A stretch of DNA of 64,000 nt. Source: Microbulbifer elongatus. GTDB taxonomy: Bacteria > Pseudomonadota > Gammaproteobacteria > Pseudomonadales > Cellvibrionaceae. Under the pieces are notes generated by a model. It had not been told where the DNA came from and did not search any database. It worked only from the letters and a program-made list of their open reading frames with translations. The DNA lies in assembly GCF_021165935.1 (NCBI RefSeq), contig NZ_CP088953.1, positions 62,001 to 126,000 of the forward strand, read 5' to 3'. The translations under genes and the position numbers were made by a program. Position 1 is the first letter of the stretch; every line of letters starts with the position of its first letter. This document shows, one piece after another, positions 44,829-52,989 of the stretch.

Positions 44829-45215
44829 TCAGTCGTCGTTCTCTGCCTTGTACGCGTCCGCGTCCAGCAGCTTGTCCAGCTCGCTCTCATCGCTCGGCTT
44901 GATCTTGAAGAACCAACCGTCATCGTACGGGCTGGAGTTTACGGTTTCCGGCTCGTCTTCCAGAGACTCGTTTACCGCAATCACCTCACCGGAAATCGGC
45001 GCGTAGATATCGCTGGCCGCCTTCACCGACTCAACCACACCGGCCTCTTCACCGGCAGACACCGTCTGGCCCACTTCCGGTGTTTCAACGTAAACCACAT
45101 CACCCAGCGCATCCTGGGCGTGATCGCTGATACCGACGGTAACCGTGCCATCCTCTTCCAGCCGTGCCCACTCATGGCTGGAGGCGTATTTCAGTTCGCT
45201 GCGAATCTCGCTCAT
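44829..45215 (-). CDS. gcvH: glycine cleavage system H protein
   Basis: Lipoyl carrier that shuttles the aminomethyl group between P, T and L proteins. 128 residues. The lipoylated lysine is Lys65 in [20 protein letters not shown]-terminal [20 protein letters not shown] is also diagnostic. ATG 45215 has GAGGGA 7 nt upstream. It follows gcvT by about 80 nt on the same strand and ends at a strong terminator. gcvP is not in this window, so P protein must be encoded elsewhere. Confidence 0.96.
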   Translation of the reverse strand: MSEIRSELKYASSHEWARLEEDGTVTVGISDHAQDALGDVVYVETPEVGQTVSAGEEAGVVESVKAASDIYAPISGEVIAVNESLEDEPETVNSSPYDDGWFFKIKPSDESELDKLLDADAYKAENDD

Positions 45216-45293
45216 GGGTTCTTCCCTCAAATAAGCTCAAAAAAACCTGTAAACAGTGTATTCATTCGTCGGCCAAAAAGCCCAACTCCGTGC

Positions 45294-46382
45294 TCACACC
45301 AACGACTTGCCGTTGCGCACAAAACTCGGTTTCACCACCCGCACCGGAATCAGCTTCTTGCGGATTTCCACCTGTGCGGTATCACCTACCGTCACCGGCA
45401 CCCGGGCCATCGCAATGGAAAAACCCAGGGTCGGAGAGAAAGTGCCGCTGGTGATGATACCGCGGCGATCACTGTCGTCCACCACAACCTGCTGACCAGC
45501 GCGCAGAACACCGCGTTCTTCCAGCACCAGGCCCACCAGCTTGTTTTCCACACCCGCGGCTTTTTCCTGCTCCAACGCCTCACGGCCAATAAACTGGCGG
45601 TCTTCCGGTTCCCAGGCGATAGTCCAGGCCATATTCGCCTGCAGAGGCGAAGTATCGTCGTCCATCTCGTGGCCGTACAGGTTCATACCCGCCTCCAGCC
45701 GCAGGGTATCCCGCGCCCCCAGGCCACAGGGTGCTACCCCCGCATCCGCCAGCGCGTGCCAGAAGCCTGGGGCATCTTCATTGTTCAGCATGATTTCCAG
45801 ACCGTCCTCACCGGTGTAACCGGTGCGCGCCACAAACCAGTCGCCGCGGGAGACGCTGTTAAATACCTTCAGACCGTCGATTGCCGCAGTCCATTCGATG
45901 CCCAGCACCTGTTTTACCTTACCGATGGCCTCAGGTCCCTGGATGGCCACCATCGCCAGATGCGGGCGCTCGGTCAGAGTTACATCAAATGCCTTGGCCT
46001 GCGCGTTCATCCACGCCAGGTCCTTCTCACGGGTGGCACAGTTCACCACCACGCGGTAACCGGGATCGCGCAGGTAAACAATCAGGTCGTCCACCACACC
46101 GCCTTTCTCATTCAGCATACCGGTGTACAGTGCCTTGCCCGGGTTGCCATCCAGCTTGGCCACATCATTGGCCAACAGGGTGCGCAGGTAATCGCGGGCA
46201 CTTTCGCCATCCACATCCACCACGGTCATGTGGGACACATCAAACATGCCGGCGGCCTGGCGCACCTTGTGGTGCTCTTCCAGCTGTGAACCGTAGTGCA
46301 ACGGCATATCCCAGCCACCAAAGTCCACCATTTTGCCACCCATGGCAACGTGGGCATCGTAGAGCGCGGTTTTATTTCCCAT
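45294..46382 (-). CDS. gcvT: glycine cleavage system aminomethyltransferase (T protein)
   Basis: Transfers the methylene from the aminomethyl-H protein to tetrahydrofolate, releasing ammonia. 362 residues. Motifs: [90 protein letters not shown]. First gene of gcvT-gcvH. The 340 bp upstream (46383-46722) are shared with the divergent SLC13 gene and may hold a leader control element (see findings). Confidence 0.96.
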   Translation of the reverse strand: MGNKTALYDAHVAMGGKMVDFGGWDMPLHYGSQLEEHHKVRQAAGMFDVSHMTVVDVDGESARDYLRTLLANDVAKLDGNPGKALYTGMLNEKGGVVDDLIVYLRDPGYRVVVNCATREKDLAWMNAQAKAFDVTLTERPHLAMVAIQGPEAIGKVKQVLGIEWTAAIDGLKVFNSVSRGDWFVARTGYTGEDGLEIMLNNEDAPGFWHALADAGVAPCGLGARDTLRLEAGMNLYGHEMDDDTSPLQANMAWTIAWEPEDRQFIGREALEQEKAAGVENKLVGLVLEERGVLRAGQQVVVDDSDRRGIITSGTFSPTLGFSIAMARVPVTVGDTAQVEIRKKLIPVRVVKPSFVRNGKSLV

Positions 46383-46722
46383 TCTGAGCAGAATCCCGTG
46401 TCAGTTATTGTCTATCGAGCATATGCCTGAAAGCCGCGTATTCTAACGGTCGCGTCACCGGGCTTACCAGATGCCGATACTCTGCAAAGACTAGCAGCCG
46501 CAGTGAAAAATATGCTTTGCCTGGGGTTCCGGAGCGCAATGTCAGCCGCCGCCGTCTCTCCCGCAGCTGAACAGGCAACGCCCACCGGGCTGGTAATCGA
46601 GCGCTCGCTATATAAATATGCGAAAAAAGAACTTTTGGCGCTAAAGGGTTTGCAGTAGCTTTAGCCGTCAAACGAGCCTGAAGGGCTCTGGTTTCACGCT
46701 CTCTATTAAAAAATATACCGCT
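46383..46722. promoter_or_regulatory. divergent promoter/leader region between gcvT and the SLC13 gene
   Basis: No gene. On the plus side, TTGGCGCTAAAG (46635-46646) pairs with CTTTAGCCGTCAA (46659-46671) with one bulge, followed by GAGCC/GGCTC (46674-46688): two hairpins in the probable 5' leader of the permease. On the minus side, about 46490-46566 reads GCGGGAGAGAC, then GAACCCCAGGCAAAG, faintly like parts of a glycine riboswitch upstream of gcvT. Confidence 0.4.
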
Positions 46723-48501
46723 ATGGACTGGTCTGGCTGGTTTTCCCTGATTCTCGTTTTCGCCGTACTGGCCACCCTGATCCTCACCCGGGTACACGCT
46801 TATCTGGTAATGATGGCAGCGCTCACTCTGCTGAGTGTTACCGGGATATTGTCGCCGGAAGAGGCTCTGTCCGGCTTCAGCAACAGCGGCCTGATTACCG
46901 TCGCCGCCATGTTTGTGGTGGCCACCGGCATCCACGCCTCCGGCGGTATCGATATGATGGTGAAGCACCTGCTGGGGCGCCCCAAGACCACCCGCTCCGC
47001 CATGTTGCGGGTCTTCGCACCGGTGGTGGCCCTGTCTGGCTACCTGAACAACACCCCGGTGGTCGCCACCATGATCCCGGCGCTCAATGCCTGGGCCAAG
47101 CGCATTGATATCGCGCCCTCCAAGCTGATGATTCCGCTCAGCTACGGCGCCATCCTCGGCGGTACCCTGACCCTGATCGGCACCAGCACCAATCTGGTGG
47201 TCAATGGCCAGTATCAGTCGATCACCGGCAATGAGGGCTTCTCGCTGTTTTCCATTGCCGCGGTGGGTCTGCCGGCGGCGCTGGTGGGCGTGGCGTTTAT
47301 GCTGATCTTCTTTCCCCGCTGGCTGCCGGACCGCCGCGAGAAGCAGCCGTTTGGCAACCTGCGGGAATTTACCCTGGAAGTGGCGGTGGACAGCAAGGGG
47401 CCGCTGGTGGGCCAGACCGTGGAAGACGCGGGGCTGCGGGGGTTGCGCCGGGTCTATCTGGTGGAAATCGACCGCGACAACCGGGTGATCACGCCGGTGC
47501 GGTCCGGAGAAATACTGCGCGGCGGTGATCGACTGGTGTTTGCCGGCGACACCGAGGCCATTTCCGATCTGCTGCGTATGCGCGGCATTGTGCCCTCGGA
47601 TCACGATCACGACGAGGCGGCGATCAAAGGCAGTTTTGAGCAGCGCAGCCTGGTGGAGGTGGTGGTCTCCCCACACTGCGAAGTGATCGGCAGCACCATC
47701 CGCGACGCCCAGTTCCGCAAACGCTACGGCGCCGCGGTGCTGGCAGTGGCGCGCCAGGGGGAGCGGGTTTCCGGCAATCTGGGTAGCACCAGGCTGAAAG
47801 CCGGTGACACATTACTGCTGGAGGCGCGCCCGGGCTTTGTACTGCGCCAGCGCTACAGCAAGGACTTCCTGCTGATCAACGATCTGGAAGCGGAGAGTCC
47901 CCGTCACGAGAAAGGCCTCACCGCCTGGCTGATTCTGATCGCCATTGTGCTGTCCGCGGGTTCCGGTCTGATCAGTATGCTGAACGCGTCTCTGATCGGC
48001 GCCGGCGCCATGCTGGTAACACGCTGTTGCTCGGTCAACCAGGCGCAAAAGAGTCTGGACCTGCCGGTACTGATCACCATCGCCGCGTCCTTTGCCCTCG
48101 GGGTCGCCCTGCAGAAAACCGGTGTAGCAGCGATGCTGGCGGAAGGGGTAATTTCCCTGTCTGCCGGCCACCCCTGGCTGATGTTGATTCTGGTGTACCT
48201 GTGCGTTTCTCTGCTCACCGAGATGGTCACCAACAACGCGGCGGCCATCATTATGGTACCGATTGTTCTGCAGATTACTGCCAGCGCCGGGCTCAACCCG
48301 GAGCCGTTTATGTTTGCAGTGATGATGGCGGCCTCGGCCAGCTTCGCCACGCCACTCGGTTACCAGACCAACCTGATGGTATACGGCCCTGGTGGCTACC
48401 GTTTTTCCGATTACCTGAAAGTGGGTATCCCCATGAACCTGCTGGTTGGTGCCGTGACCATTACGGTATTGCTGACCAACTGGAACCTGGTTTTGGGGTG
48501 A
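46723..48501 (+). CDS. SLC13/DASS family permease with two RCK-C domains
   Basis: 592 residues. Two membrane halves (helices from FSLILVFAVLATLILTRVHA and from LTAWLILIAIVLSAGSGLIS) flank two cytosolic TrkA-C-like domains at about 210-385 (GQTVEDAGLRGLRRVYLVEI; IRDAQFRKRYGAAVLAVARQ). The transport motifs are LNNTPVVATMIPAL and TLIGTSTNLVVNG in the first half, TEMVTNNAAAIIMVP and SFATPLGYQTNLMVYGPG in the second. Proteins of this layout carry sulfate or dicarboxylates with Na+; the RCK-C pair is probably regulatory. Substrate unresolved. Start ATG 46723 has no clear ribosome site. Confidence 0.9.
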   Translation: MDWSGWFSLILVFAVLATLILTRVHAYLVMMAALTLLSVTGILSPEEALSGFSNSGLITVAAMFVVATGIHASGGIDMMVKHLLGRPKTTRSAMLRVFAPVVALSGYLNNTPVVATMIPALNAWAKRIDIAPSKLMIPLSYGAILGGTLTLIGTSTNLVVNGQYQSITGNEGFSLFSIAAVGLPAALVGVAFMLIFFPRWLPDRREKQPFGNLREFTLEVAVDSKGPLVGQTVEDAGLRGLRRVYLVEIDRDNRVITPVRSGEILRGGDRLVFAGDTEAISDLLRMRGIVPSDHDHDEAAIKGSFEQRSLVEVVVSPHCEVIGSTIRDAQFRKRYGAAVLAVARQGERVSGNLGSTRLKAGDTLLLEARPGFVLRQRYSKDFLLINDLEAESPRHEKGLTAWLILIAIVLSAGSGLISMLNASLIGAGAMLVTRCCSVNQAQKSLDLPVLITIAASFALGVALQKTGVAAMLAEGVISLSAGHPWLMLILVYLCVSLLTEMVTNNAAAIIMVPIVLQITASAGLNPEPFMFAVMMAASASFATPLGYQTNLMVYGPGGYRFSDYLKVGIPMNLLVGAVTITVLLTNWNLVLG

Positions 48502-48640
48502 CCGTTAACGGGTCGATCCAGGCACAAATATTTCTGGCGCGGCGGCGCGAGCGGGGTTATAAAGTCCACCCTGTTCAACCCGCTGCGCCTGGCACCATGC
48601 CAACTTCCCTTCCTGCGCAGCTTTTGCGGAACCGATCTGT

Positions 48641-49342
48641 TTGAACGCTGCATTTTCCACTGCGGAACTACTCCCGCAGGCTGATTCCGAGCGCGAATGG
48701 CGCCGTGGCCCTGATGGCGACGATCCACTGGACCGCATTGCGTCCGCTCTGCGAGAGACCGGCTACATTGTGCTGCCGGCACCGCTGCCGCCTTCCCTCT
48801 TGGGTTCCATGTTGCGGCATTTCCGCTCCATTGACCGCACGCGCTTTCAGTCCGCGGGCATTGGCCGGGAACAGGAGCACCAGCTGAACCAGTTTGTGCG
48901 TACGGATGAGATTTTCTGGCTGGACCGTTCCAATCCGGCGGTGGCGGCGTATCTGAGCTGGGCGGAGACGTTGCGACTGGGGCTGAACCGGCGGCTGTTT
49001 CTGGGGCTGTTCGATTACGAATGCCACTATGCGCGCTACGATCGCGGCAGTTTTTACAAGAAGCATATGGATGCGTTCAAAGGCACGACCAACCGGGTGG
49101 TCAGTACGGTGCTCTACCTGACGCCGAACTGGCAGCCGCAGGATGGCGGTGAATTGCAGATCTATGCACCGGGTTCTGATGAGGTGATCGAGAAGGTGGC
49201 CCCGCGGTTCGGGCAGATGGTGATTTTCCTTTCCGAGGAATTCCCCCACGAAGTCCTCACCAGCCACCGCCCCCGCTACAGTGTTACCGGCTGGTTCCGG
49301 GTGAACAACAGTCTTGGGGAGAATATCGACCCGGCCCGATAG
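48641..49342 (+). CDS. 2OG-Fe(II) oxygenase (prolyl 4-hydroxylase-like)
   Basis: 233 residues. The double-stranded beta-helix has the iron ligands His143 and Asp145 in YKKHMDAFKG and the distal His near 206 in EEFPHEVLTSHRPRYSVTG, with the 2-oxoglutarate-binding Arg close behind. VVSTVLYLTPNWQPQDGGEL is typical of the P4H-like group. Cytosolic. TTG start at 48641 has only GCGGA upstream, so the start may be elsewhere. Followed by the long-hairpin repeat copy C. Target protein or small molecule unknown. Confidence 0.85.
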   Translation: MNAAFSTAELLPQADSEREWRRGPDGDDPLDRIASALRETGYIVLPAPLPPSLLGSMLRHFRSIDRTRFQSAGIGREQEHQLNQFVRTDEIFWLDRSNPAVAAYLSWAETLRLGLNRRLFLGLFDYECHYARYDRGSFYKKHMDAFKGTTNRVVSTVLYLTPNWQPQDGGELQIYAPGSDEVIEKVAPRFGQMVIFLSEEFPHEVLTSHRPRYSVTGWFRVNNSLGENIDPAR

Positions 49343-49360
49343 ATCTTCGTAGCCGGTCCT

Positions 49361-49495
49361 GTGGCGGCGCTGCTACCACCGGCGAGCTTATGAGACACGA
49401 GCTGGGCGCCCCCCCTCAACCCATCCATGGGGGCTCTGCAAAAACATCCTGTTTTTGAAGGTCTCATAAGCTCGCCGGTGGTATCAGCGCCTTCG
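49361..49495 (+). repeat. dispersed long-hairpin repeat, copy C
   Basis: Outer stem: a perfect 23-bp inverted repeat, 49374-49396 against 49461-49483, extended by GGCGCTGCTACC/GGTATCAGCGCC pairing with one mismatch. Core CAACCCATCCATGGGGGCTC is shared with copies A and B; inner stem is CAAAAACA/TGTTTTTG. A CCCCCCC-containing insertion distinguishes the left side of the core. It lies between the oxygenase and the convergent CBS gene. Confidence 0.9.
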
Positions 49496-49512
49496 CATAA
49501 ACCTCTGAGGCA

Positions 49513-50076
49513 CTAATGCACCGCCACTTCCCGAACCATCGCCGCCATATTCGCCGGACGATCAATAGGGAAATCGAGGTGCAGGCGCGCGCTCACATCT
49601 TCCGCACTGATCACTCCACGCACGTGGTGGTTGTCGGTATCCACAACCAGGCAATGGCGCTGTCCACTCTGGCGCATGGCGAGCAGTACGTCGCGAATTT
49701 TTGCCCCCTGCAACTGGCCAAGCTTCATTTGCTGCAATTGGTTGCGGCGCTGCATTAGATCGCCCACGGTCAGGTCGCCGCGCACATGTCCTGCCGCCAC
49801 CCGCTGCATAACTCTCTGGTAAGAGACGTCTTCGGCGGTGAGCAGCCCGATAAAATCTCCGCGATGATCCATCACCAGTACCCAGGCCAGGTGGCCGGTG
49901 CGTAACACCTGGGCCGCGTCCAGTGCGGAGACCGAGGCGGTGAGTACCGCGGGGTGGTGTTTTTTGAAGTCGGTGACAAATTTCAGTGCGGGCGAGTCCA
50001 GGCTCAGTTCGTGAAATTCTTCCGGGAATACCAGTTTGTCCAGGTCTTGCAGGGGAGCCAAATCCAGTTTTTTCAT
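49513..50076 (-). CDS. CBS domain protein
   Basis: 187 residues: N-terminal stretch (LDLAPLQDLDKLVFPEEFHE), then two CBS motifs: ALKFVTDFKKHHPAVLTASV with VLVMDHRGDFIGLLTAEDVS, and VGDLMQRRNQLQQMKLGQLQ with CLVVDTDNHHVRGVISAEDV. Cytosolic adenylate-sensing module without a fused effector. ATG 50076 has AGAGAAG upstream; the longer frame to 50190 is implausible. Stand-alone gene; partner unknown. Confidence 0.87.
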   Translation of the reverse strand: MKKLDLAPLQDLDKLVFPEEFHELSLDSPALKFVTDFKKHHPAVLTASVSALDAAQVLRTGHLAWVLVMDHRGDFIGLLTAEDVSYQRVMQRVAAGHVRGDLTVGDLMQRRNQLQQMKLGQLQGAKIRDVLLAMRQSGQRHCLVVDTDNHHVRGVISAEDVSARLHLDFPIDRPANMAAMVREVAVH

Positions 50077-50222
50077 GGCAATACTTCTCTTTTTTTCGGG
50101 CGCACGCTGCCGCTGTCGGGGCGGACGAAAAAGTACGCGCGCGTAGCCCGATAATGCATAAGTCATTGAACGCACAGAAAGCGCGGTCAATACCGGTGAT
50201 TTAAAGGATAAAAAAGAAAGGA

Positions 50223-50507
50223 TTACCGGGCGGGTGGCCCGCGGATGGCGTGTGCGCCAGGGGCTACGGAAAAGATGGGAGATGCAAACACTTTCGCCGG
50301 CGCAGCCGCCGGCGTCTGCAAATCGAAAGCGGTCTGAGGGGCAACCGCAGCCGAATCTTTCTCGATCTGTGGCGGTTCGCCGTCGCGCTGCAACAGGACT
50401 CGCACGACATTGTCGGCGGAATCCAGCTGCACTCCCGCCGGCTCTGCGCGGCCTTCGGCGCAGAGCAGCAGGGATTGCATCAGTATCAGCAGGATTCCGA
50501 AACGCAC
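50223..50507 (-). CDS. possible small secreted protein
   Basis: 94 residues from GTG 50507 (AGAG about 11 nt upstream): signal peptide MRFGILLILMQSLLLCAEGR, then a polar, Ala/Pro-rich mature part with no recognised domain. It fits the gap between the CorC-type gene and the CBS gene on the same strand and has a plausible signal sequence, but ribosome site and codon evidence are weak and the opposite strand is also open (50234-50752). Confidence 0.4.
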   Translation of the reverse strand: MRFGILLILMQSLLLCAEGRAEPAGVQLDSADNVVRVLLQRDGEPPQIEKDSAAVAPQTAFDLQTPAAAPAKVFASPIFSVAPGAHAIRGPPAR

Positions 50508-50596
50508 GCTACAGATCTCTAAAGGGTCTTAAAATTTTCTCGGTAGTCGTTATGCGTCCTGCCCCTATGTTATTCAAGGGGCTTGCGACGAATGGT

Positions 50597-51805
50597 TTAT
50601 TTTTTTGGTTTTTCCGACGATCCTTCCTCACCGTCTGGCGCAGGTGGTTCCTCGCCGCCAGTCGCCTGCTGTTTCAATTGATCAACCTGGGCCTTCACCT
50701 GCTGCTCCAGTTTTTCCTGTGGCCACTCGTCGTCCTGCTCCTGCTGGGCTGACTCATCCACCCGCAGCCCATGACGCTTGGCACGCAGCCGCCACAGCCG
50801 CTTGGCCACCTGCTGTCGATCCGGGGTTTTGTCGGCTTCATCGACAATCTCCTCTCCCAGCAGCGTTTCGAGAATATCCTCCAGTGCAACCAGCCCCTCC
50901 AGGCTGCCGTATTCATCGACTACAGCACTGATCTGCACACGGCGAGACAGCATTTTTTGAAACACCTGATAAATGGGTGCGGTTTCCGGCAGCATCAGCA
51001 GGTCGCGGCGCAGGTTACGCAGGGTGCCCTCAAGATCACCGCGGGCGTAGGCCTGCAGCAAATCCTGCTTGAGCACGAACCCCACCACCAGATCCGGATC
51101 ATCCTGTTCGAACACCGGAATACGGGAGAAGCGGCTCTTTTCCACCTGTTCGTAGGCCTCAGCCACCGTCATATTCTGAGACAGGGAAAACACTACCGTG
51201 CGCGGCGTCATGACTTCGCGTACCGAGTGGTCGCGCAAAGTGAAGAACAGATTGTGCAGAATGCTCGACTCGCGACTCTCCAGCTGACCTTCCGCCTCGC
51301 CAATTTCCGCCATCACGGCAAATTCTTCGCGACTGAAGCCCGTCAGGGTAGTGCCGTGGGCGAGACCGCGGGTCAGCCACTCTGAAAGCCACACAAATGG
51401 CTTCAGGATCATGACCAGGTAACGCAGGGTGTAAGCAGTGGTCGGCGCCAGTTGCCGCCAGTAAACGGCCCCGAGGGTCTTCGGAATGATCTCTGAAAAC
51501 ACCAGAATCAGCAGGGTCAGTATGGCGGAAGCAATGCCCAGGTACTGGTTGCCAAAGACCGCCGCCGCCTGCGCACCGGCGCCCGCGGCACCCACGGTAT
51601 GGGCGACCGTATTGAGAGTAAGAATCGCGGCCAGTGGCGCGTTGATATCCGCTTTCAGCTCGCTCAACAGCTTACCGGAGGCGTGTCCCTCCCGCTCCAT
51701 CAGCTGAATATAGGGGCGGGTGACACTCAGGATTACCGATTCTGCGATGGAGCACAGAAAGGAAAATCCCAGGGCGACAAGGACGTAAATGATCAGTAGT
51801 AGCAT
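50597..51805 (-). CDS. CNNM/CorC-HlyC family membrane protein
   Basis: 402 residues. N-terminal DUF21/CNNM transmembrane domain (SFLCSIAESVILSVTRPYIQ; LTLLILVFSEIIPKTLGAVY), then a CBS pair (VREVMTPRTVVFSLSQNMTV; RRVQISAVVDEYGSLEGLVA; LEDILETLLGEEIVDEADKT) and a charged tail rich in Glu, Gln and Lys. Family members take part in Mg2+ or Co2+ transport and resistance. ATG 51805 follows the rhomboid stop by 6 nt, so the two membrane genes share a transcript. Confidence 0.9.
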   Translation of the reverse strand: MLLLIIYVLVALGFSFLCSIAESVILSVTRPYIQLMEREGHASGKLLSELKADINAPLAAILTLNTVAHTVGAAGAGAQAAAVFGNQYLGIASAILTLLILVFSEIIPKTLGAVYWRQLAPTTAYTLRYLVMILKPFVWLSEWLTRGLAHGTTLTGFSREEFAVMAEIGEAEGQLESRESSILHNLFFTLRDHSVREVMTPRTVVFSLSQNMTVAEAYEQVEKSRFSRIPVFEQDDPDLVVGFVLKQDLLQAYARGDLEGTLRNLRRDLLMLPETAPIYQVFQKMLSRRVQISAVVDEYGSLEGLVALEDILETLLGEEIVDEADKTPDRQQVAKRLWRLRAKRHGLRVDESAQQEQDDEWPQEKLEQQVKAQVDQLKQQATGGEEPPAPDGEEGSSEKPKK

Positions 51806-51811
51806 TGTCTG

Positions 51812-52888
51812 TCAGAAAGGTTGCCGGCGATGGTGACTCGCATCATCGGTGTTTTTCGGCGGCGGCGCAAAGTATCGGCTGCCACCTACCAGGCAAAACG
51901 CCAGCCCCAGAACAACACCCGCGGCAAAACCACCCACATGCGCGGCATTGGCGATCCCCCCGGGAATAAAATAATCCACCACACCCAGCATACACACCAG
52001 CAACCAGACTACCGATAACCACAGCAGTGCCACCGGCACGTCGCGCCACCGGGGCTGCCAGCGCTGAATGACCAGGGCACAGCCGATCAGCGCATAGACC
52101 ACACCGGACATACCGCCAAACAGATTCTGCGGGGAGGTGTAATACTGTGCGAGATTGGCCGCAGGTGCGCTGATCAATACCAGTACAGTAAACCAAAGAG
52201 AACCGGCCCGAGCCTCCAGTGAGCGGCCAACGATCCAGATACCCAGGCCGTTAAACAACGCATGGGGAATCGAAAAATGCACGATTGCCGGCGACCACAG
52301 CCGCCAGTACTCACCCTGGGCCAGATGCATACCCAGAGTGCTGCCGGGCAGCGCGCCATTGCCTTTCGGTTGCGGAAAAATAACCAGCGGCTCTGCCCAG
52401 CCCTGGCGCAACATAAACCAGCCGATAAAACAAAGCACAATCAGCAGAAGTGACACCGGTGTCTGACGCAGTGGCCACGGCGGAATCACACCGGCAACCG
52501 GTGCTGTTACTTCGCCGGTAGCGCCTTCCGGAGTCTGTTGTTGAGGGTGCTGTTGAGAATCTTCCGGGGTGTTTTCCCGAGTGCCCTCCGCGGTATCGCG
52601 CTCGTCAGTTGCGCCGGCTTGCGCATTCACAGCGGACGACACCGGCGGAGGCTGTGCAGCGTTATCGTGCACGTGCACACTGACCTGCGCCAGATCGACC
52701 GCACCTTCCTGCCAGCGCGCCAGCAGCTGCCGCATGGGATCGACAAGTTGCGGCGCGAGACTCGCCACAACCTGGTGATTGTTTTCTTCGGTAATACGCA
52801 GGGGCAATTGATGGCGGCGAATAAAATCTGCCACCGGTGACAGGTCCTGGCCAAGTGGAAAATCGCAAACGGTGATCCAGTGGTTCAA
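51812..52888 (-). CDS. rhomboid family intramembrane serine protease
   Basis: 358 residues: a GlpG-like cytosolic N-terminal domain (about 1-75), an acidic Gln/Glu-rich linker, then six helices. Catalytic Ser is in LFGGMSGVVYALIG and the His in NAAHVGGFAAGVVLG; PHALFNGLGIWIVGRSLE is the L1-helix 2 region. TTG start at 52888 is well placed behind TAAGGG. Cleaves membrane proteins within the bilayer; its target here is unknown. Linked with the CorC-type gene by a 6-nt gap. Confidence 0.9.
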   Translation of the reverse strand: MNHWITVCDFPLGQDLSPVADFIRRHQLPLRITEENNHQVVASLAPQLVDPMRQLLARWQEGAVDLAQVSVHVHDNAAQPPPVSSAVNAQAGATDERDTAEGTRENTPEDSQQHPQQQTPEGATGEVTAPVAGVIPPWPLRQTPVSLLLIVLCFIGWFMLRQGWAEPLVIFPQPKGNGALPGSTLGMHLAQGEYWRLWSPAIVHFSIPHALFNGLGIWIVGRSLEARAGSLWFTVLVLISAPAANLAQYYTSPQNLFGGMSGVVYALIGCALVIQRWQPRWRDVPVALLWLSVVWLLVCMLGVVDYFIPGGIANAAHVGGFAAGVVLGLAFCLVGGSRYFAPPPKNTDDASHHRRQPF

Positions 52889-52940
52889 GCAACGCCCTTA
52901 TTCATCAGTGCTCAGGTAAAAGATGTGGGAGACTCTAACA

Positions 52941-52968
52941 AAAAACGCGGCCATTGCGCCGCGTTTTT
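52941..52968. terminator. bidirectional terminator between ubiI and the rhomboid gene
   Basis: AAAAACGCGGC (52941-52951) pairs with GCCGCGTTTTT (52958-52968). It ends the ubiI transcript on the minus strand. Confidence 0.92.
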
Positions 52969-52989
52969 GAAGCTGCTTCCCCGCAGGAT

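Noticed and set aside
50234..50752. 172-residue plus-strand frame across the CorC gene end
   Set aside because: No ribosome site, Arg/Pro-rich shadow composition, and it overlaps the well supported CorC-type gene on the other strand.
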